A DNA stretch of 64,000 nt from Croceivirga lutea (GTDB lineage Bacteria > Bacteroidota > Bacteroidia > Flavobacteriales > Flavobacteriaceae), in NCBI RefSeq assembly GCF_014235875.1, contig NZ_JACJUK010000002.1, forward strand, positions 62,001-126,000. The letters are read 5' to 3'. Every line of letters starts with the position of its first letter. Position 1 is the first letter of the stretch. A model generated the notes under the pieces. That model had not been told where the DNA came from. It ran no database searches and worked only from the letters and a program-made list of their open reading frames with translations. Of this stretch, positions 61,433-64,000 are shown piece by piece. Made by a program: the position numbers and the translations under genes.

Positions 61433-61475
61433 TAAAACTACTGGCTCACTATTCAGATTAAAATGACATTTATCA
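61433..61475 (-). promoter_or_regulatory. FNR-like site and promoter for ccoS and the cbb3 genes
   Basis: TGACATTTATCA (61464-61475) fits TGAY-N4-RTCA. On the minus strand TAGTTTTA (61433-61440) is centred 33 bp away. The ccoS start is 51 bases from the palindrome. The promoter lies between ccoI and ccoS. Confidence 0.7.
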
Positions 61476-61547
61476 GGTTTACTCATTTTGTTTACTATTT
61501 TTTTATTCTGGTAATTATCAAGCTTATAAAATGCCATTACACCATCT

Positions 61548-63944
61548 TTATATTTTTGATTTTTCGTTTTTTTGACTATTAATCTTTTGTCCGTAATAGT
61601 TCACCGCAATTGTTGTAAACACTACAATACTTATAGAACTAAGCGGCATTAGAATGGCTGCGATTACAGGTTTTAATTGCCCGGTAACCGCAAAGAATAA
61701 CCCAATTAGGTTGTAGCATAGCGAAAAAATAAAACTCGCTTTAATAATTTGAATTGACTTTTTTGAAAGCGCTAAAAAATCTGCTAACAACGTTATCTTT
61801 TTTGCATCTAAGATGGCATCACAGGCGGGGGAGAATACGTTAATATCTTCTGATACAGATACACCTACGTTACTCTGGGCTAAAGCTCCAGCATCATTTA
61901 AACCATCGCCAATCATTAATACATTAGAGTGCGATTGCATGTTTTGTATAAACTTGAGTTTATCTTCTGGTTTCTGATTAAAAAACATTGGCATTTCAAA
62001 CGGAAATAACGCTTTTAAACGCTTTTTTTCGCCGTCATTATCTCCTGAAAGAATAACAAGCTCATAACCTTTACGAAGCTTTCTCAATAACCCAGAAATA
62101 CCCTCTCGGTATTTACTTTTAAACACAAATTTGCCCTTGTAATTGGCATCTGCCACTATATGAACGGCTGTTTCTGATTTGTTTTTGTCAGCATTGCCAA
62201 CATAACTAGCAGAACCTATTTTGACTGTATGTCCGCTTTTTTCACCAATTATGCCTTTACCAGTTTGCTCTTTAAAATCATCTAATGTTGAGATTTTTTG
62301 GTCTTCTAAAATGGAATACAACTCTCTACTTAACGGATGGTTAGAAGCACGCAATGTATTTTTTAATAGCGATGCTTCATCATCTGTAAGTTCCATACCT
62401 TCATAAATAATGGTATTACCAGAATTTGATGTGAGTGTTCCAGTTTTATCAAATACTAGGGTATCTATTTTGGCCAATCTTTCAAGTGTATTGGTATCTT
62501 TTAAATAGAACCCGAGACGACCAAAAATCCGAATCATGTTGCCCAGAGTAAAAGGCGCTGCCAAAGCAATAGCACAAGGACAGGCAATTATTAAAACTGC
62601 GGTAAAAACATTTAATGCTTTACTAGGGTCGTACCACAACCAAAAGGCTGAGGATAAAATAGCGATAGTTAATACGGCAATGGTGAATCTTTTACCAATA
62701 GCATCGGTAAGGGTTTGAAACTCACTCGACTTATTTTTTGTAAAGGCAGCATTCTCCCATAATTGCGTTAAATAGCTTTGGGATACAGACTTCAATGCCT
62801 CCACTTCTAAAACGCCTCCTAATTGTTTTCCTCCAGCAAATAACTTGTCTCCAGATTTTTTTTGAATTGATTCTGATTCTCCTGTTACAAAGCTATAATC
62901 AATTTGAGCCTTACCGTCTATTAAAATAGCATCAACAGGTAATATTTCTTGATTTCGAATTAGAATTCTATCACCAGCTTTGATGTCATAAATTTCAATT
63001 GTTTCTTCAGTTTTACTTTTTGTTATTCTAGTAACCGCAATAGGAAAATACGATTTATAATCGCGTTCAAAAGAGAGATATGCGTACGTTTTTTGTTGAA
63101 AAAAACGACCTACTAATAAAAAGAATACTAACCCAGTTAGACTATCAAAAAATCCGGAACCGTAGTCAAAAACAATATCTGCTGTACTTCTTAAAAATAA
63201 AGTCAATACACCTAATGCAATAGGCACATCTATGTTTAACAATTTAGAACGCAATCCTTTTATTGCAGAAATAAAGTAGTCCTGCGCTGCATAAAAAACT
63301 ACTGGCAAGGAAAAAGCAAACATCAGCCACCTAAAAAAAGGTTTGTATTGGTCTAGCCAATATTCTTGCACTTCAAAATATTCAGGAAAAGAAAGGAGCA
63401 TAACATTACCAAAAGAGAAACCCGCCACCCCTAATTTATAGAGTAAGCTACGGTCAACTTTTTTCTTTGCTGCTGAATAATCTTCTAAAGAAATAGTTGG
63501 TTCATAACCAATTCTAGCTAAAAGAATAGCTAAATCTTTTAAGGTTAGCGCTTCACTATTGTAGGTAAACCGCGCCTGTTTTTTTGGAAAATCTACTTGA
63601 GATTGTTTTACTGCACTATTAAGTTTATGTAAATTTTCTAAGACCCAAATACATGAACTGCAATGCATGTTTGGTATATGAAATTGCACCACCTGAAAAC
63701 CTTCCTCATCAAATTCTAATAGCTTTTTGGCGATTTCTTGGTTGGCTAAAAAATCAAATTTATTGGCAATCTCTATTGGTGTTTTACCCGCTGCAGCCTC
63801 TAAATCATAGTAACAGTCTAAGCCATTAGTACTAAAGATTTCGTAAACTGTTTTGCAGCCATTACAACAAAATTGTTTTTCATCAAAAACTATTGCTGAA
63901 TTATCACAAGAGTCACCACAGTGAAAACATGTAGAAGTTTTCAT
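61548..63944 (-). CDS. ccoI: Copper-transporting P-type ATPase of the cbb3 cluster (CcoI/FixI)
   Basis: The protein has 798 residues. The Cys-rich N-terminus (CFHCGDSCDN, FCCNGCKTVYEIF) is followed by an HMA-like segment MHCSSCIWVLENLHKLNSAV. The P1B-type ATPase core has the CPC ion site IACPCAIALAAPFTLGN, the phosphorylation site VFDKTGTLTSNSGN, and MIGDGLNDAGALAQSNVGVS. CcoI proteins deliver copper for maturation of the oxidase. It is encoded upstream of ccoS on the same strand. The start ATG is 56 bases from the right edge; any promoter for it lies partly beyond the window. Confidence 0.94.
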   Translation of the reverse strand: MKTSTCFHCGDSCDNSAIVFDEKQFCCNGCKTVYEIFSTNGLDCYYDLEAAAGKTPIEIANKFDFLANQEIAKKLLEFDEEGFQVVQFHIPNMHCSSCIWVLENLHKLNSAVKQSQVDFPKKQARFTYNSEALTLKDLAILLARIGYEPTISLEDYSAAKKKVDRSLLYKLGVAGFSFGNVMLLSFPEYFEVQEYWLDQYKPFFRWLMFAFSLPVVFYAAQDYFISAIKGLRSKLLNIDVPIALGVLTLFLRSTADIVFDYGSGFFDSLTGLVFFLLVGRFFQQKTYAYLSFERDYKSYFPIAVTRITKSKTEETIEIYDIKAGDRILIRNQEILPVDAILIDGKAQIDYSFVTGESESIQKKSGDKLFAGGKQLGGVLEVEALKSVSQSYLTQLWENAAFTKNKSSEFQTLTDAIGKRFTIAVLTIAILSSAFWLWYDPSKALNVFTAVLIIACPCAIALAAPFTLGNMIRIFGRLGFYLKDTNTLERLAKIDTLVFDKTGTLTSNSGNTIIYEGMELTDDEASLLKNTLRASNHPLSRELYSILEDQKISTLDDFKEQTGKGIIGEKSGHTVKIGSASYVGNADKNKSETAVHIVADANYKGKFVFKSKYREGISGLLRKLRKGYELVILSGDNDGEKKRLKALFPFEMPMFFNQKPEDKLKFIQNMQSHSNVLMIGDGLNDAGALAQSNVGVSVSEDINVFSPACDAILDAKKITLLADFLALSKKSIQIIKASFIFSLCYNLIGLFFAVTGQLKPVIAAILMPLSSISIVVFTTIAVNYYGQKINSQKNEKSKI

Positions 63945-64000
63945 AATACATTTGCTAAATACCTGCTACAAATGTCTACTATGGAATTTACTCAAAATAT

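Overview
The window looks like the chromosome of a low-GC marine-type Bacteroidetes, most likely Flavobacteriaceae. Support comes from -7 promoter elements of the TAnnTTTG type, almost no Shine-Dalgarno sequences, a fused ccoN-ccoO gene, a DUF6090 protein, a TonB-family energy transducer and many glycan-degrading enzymes. No genus is assigned.

Region by region. (1) 1-3.5 kb: the 5' end of an RNA methyltransferase gene, an AGCS amino acid symporter, an arylsulfotransferase-like lipoprotein and an initiator tRNA-Met with its own promoter and terminator. (2) 3.5-16.1 kb: an L-rhamnose locus. A secreted GH78 rhamnosidase diverges from a GntR-type regulator. The operon that follows holds an aldolase/dehydrogenase fusion (RhaEW), rhamnose isomerase, a FGGY kinase, a lactate-dehydrogenase-like flavoenzyme and an NCS1-type permease. 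Together these can carry rhamnose to DHAP and pyruvate. (3) 16.1-24.5 kb: an AT-rich accessory stretch with a serine hydrolase, small hypothetical genes, a VOC protein, a Crp-family regulator, a DUF6090 protein, a phosphopantetheinyl transferase and several gene remnants. (4) 24.5-36.4 kb: a glucuronoxylan locus. It has a LacI regulator with a recognisable operator upstream of a GH67 alpha-glucuronidase, SDR, mannonate dehydratase and a two-domain esterase. A second GntR regulator with xylulokinase and xylose isomerase follows. (5) 36.5-64 kb: a low-oxygen/fermentation block. It includes 6-phosphofructokinase, PEP carboxykinase, an SLC13 transporter, universal stress proteins, CBS proteins, HemN, an unusual pyruvate kinase, a CoA-transferase, a persulfide dioxygenase and the whole cbb3 oxidase set (ccoI, S, NO, Q, P, G, H and a DsbD_2/TauE-like protein).

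The strongest unlisted signal is in region 5. Eight intergenic FNR-like palindromes (TGAY-N4-RTCA) lie upstream of uspA, a DUF2490 gene, tonB, a ligase-CBS gene, hemN, a CBS gene, a persulfide dioxygenase gene and ccoS. In seven of them a TAnnTTT(G/A) promoter element is centred exactly 33 bp from the centre of the palindrome, on the side of the gene. This ties scattered genes into one predicted oxygen-responsive regulon. Other points of interest are a two-gene module of a glutamate-cysteine-ligase-like enzyme fused to CBS domains plus an AstE-like amidohydrolase, an NCS1 permease as candidate rhamnose transporter, and a shared direct-repeat operator in front of the rhamnose and xylose genes. 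No SusC/SusD pair, CRISPR array, complete insertion sequence or rRNA gene was seen.
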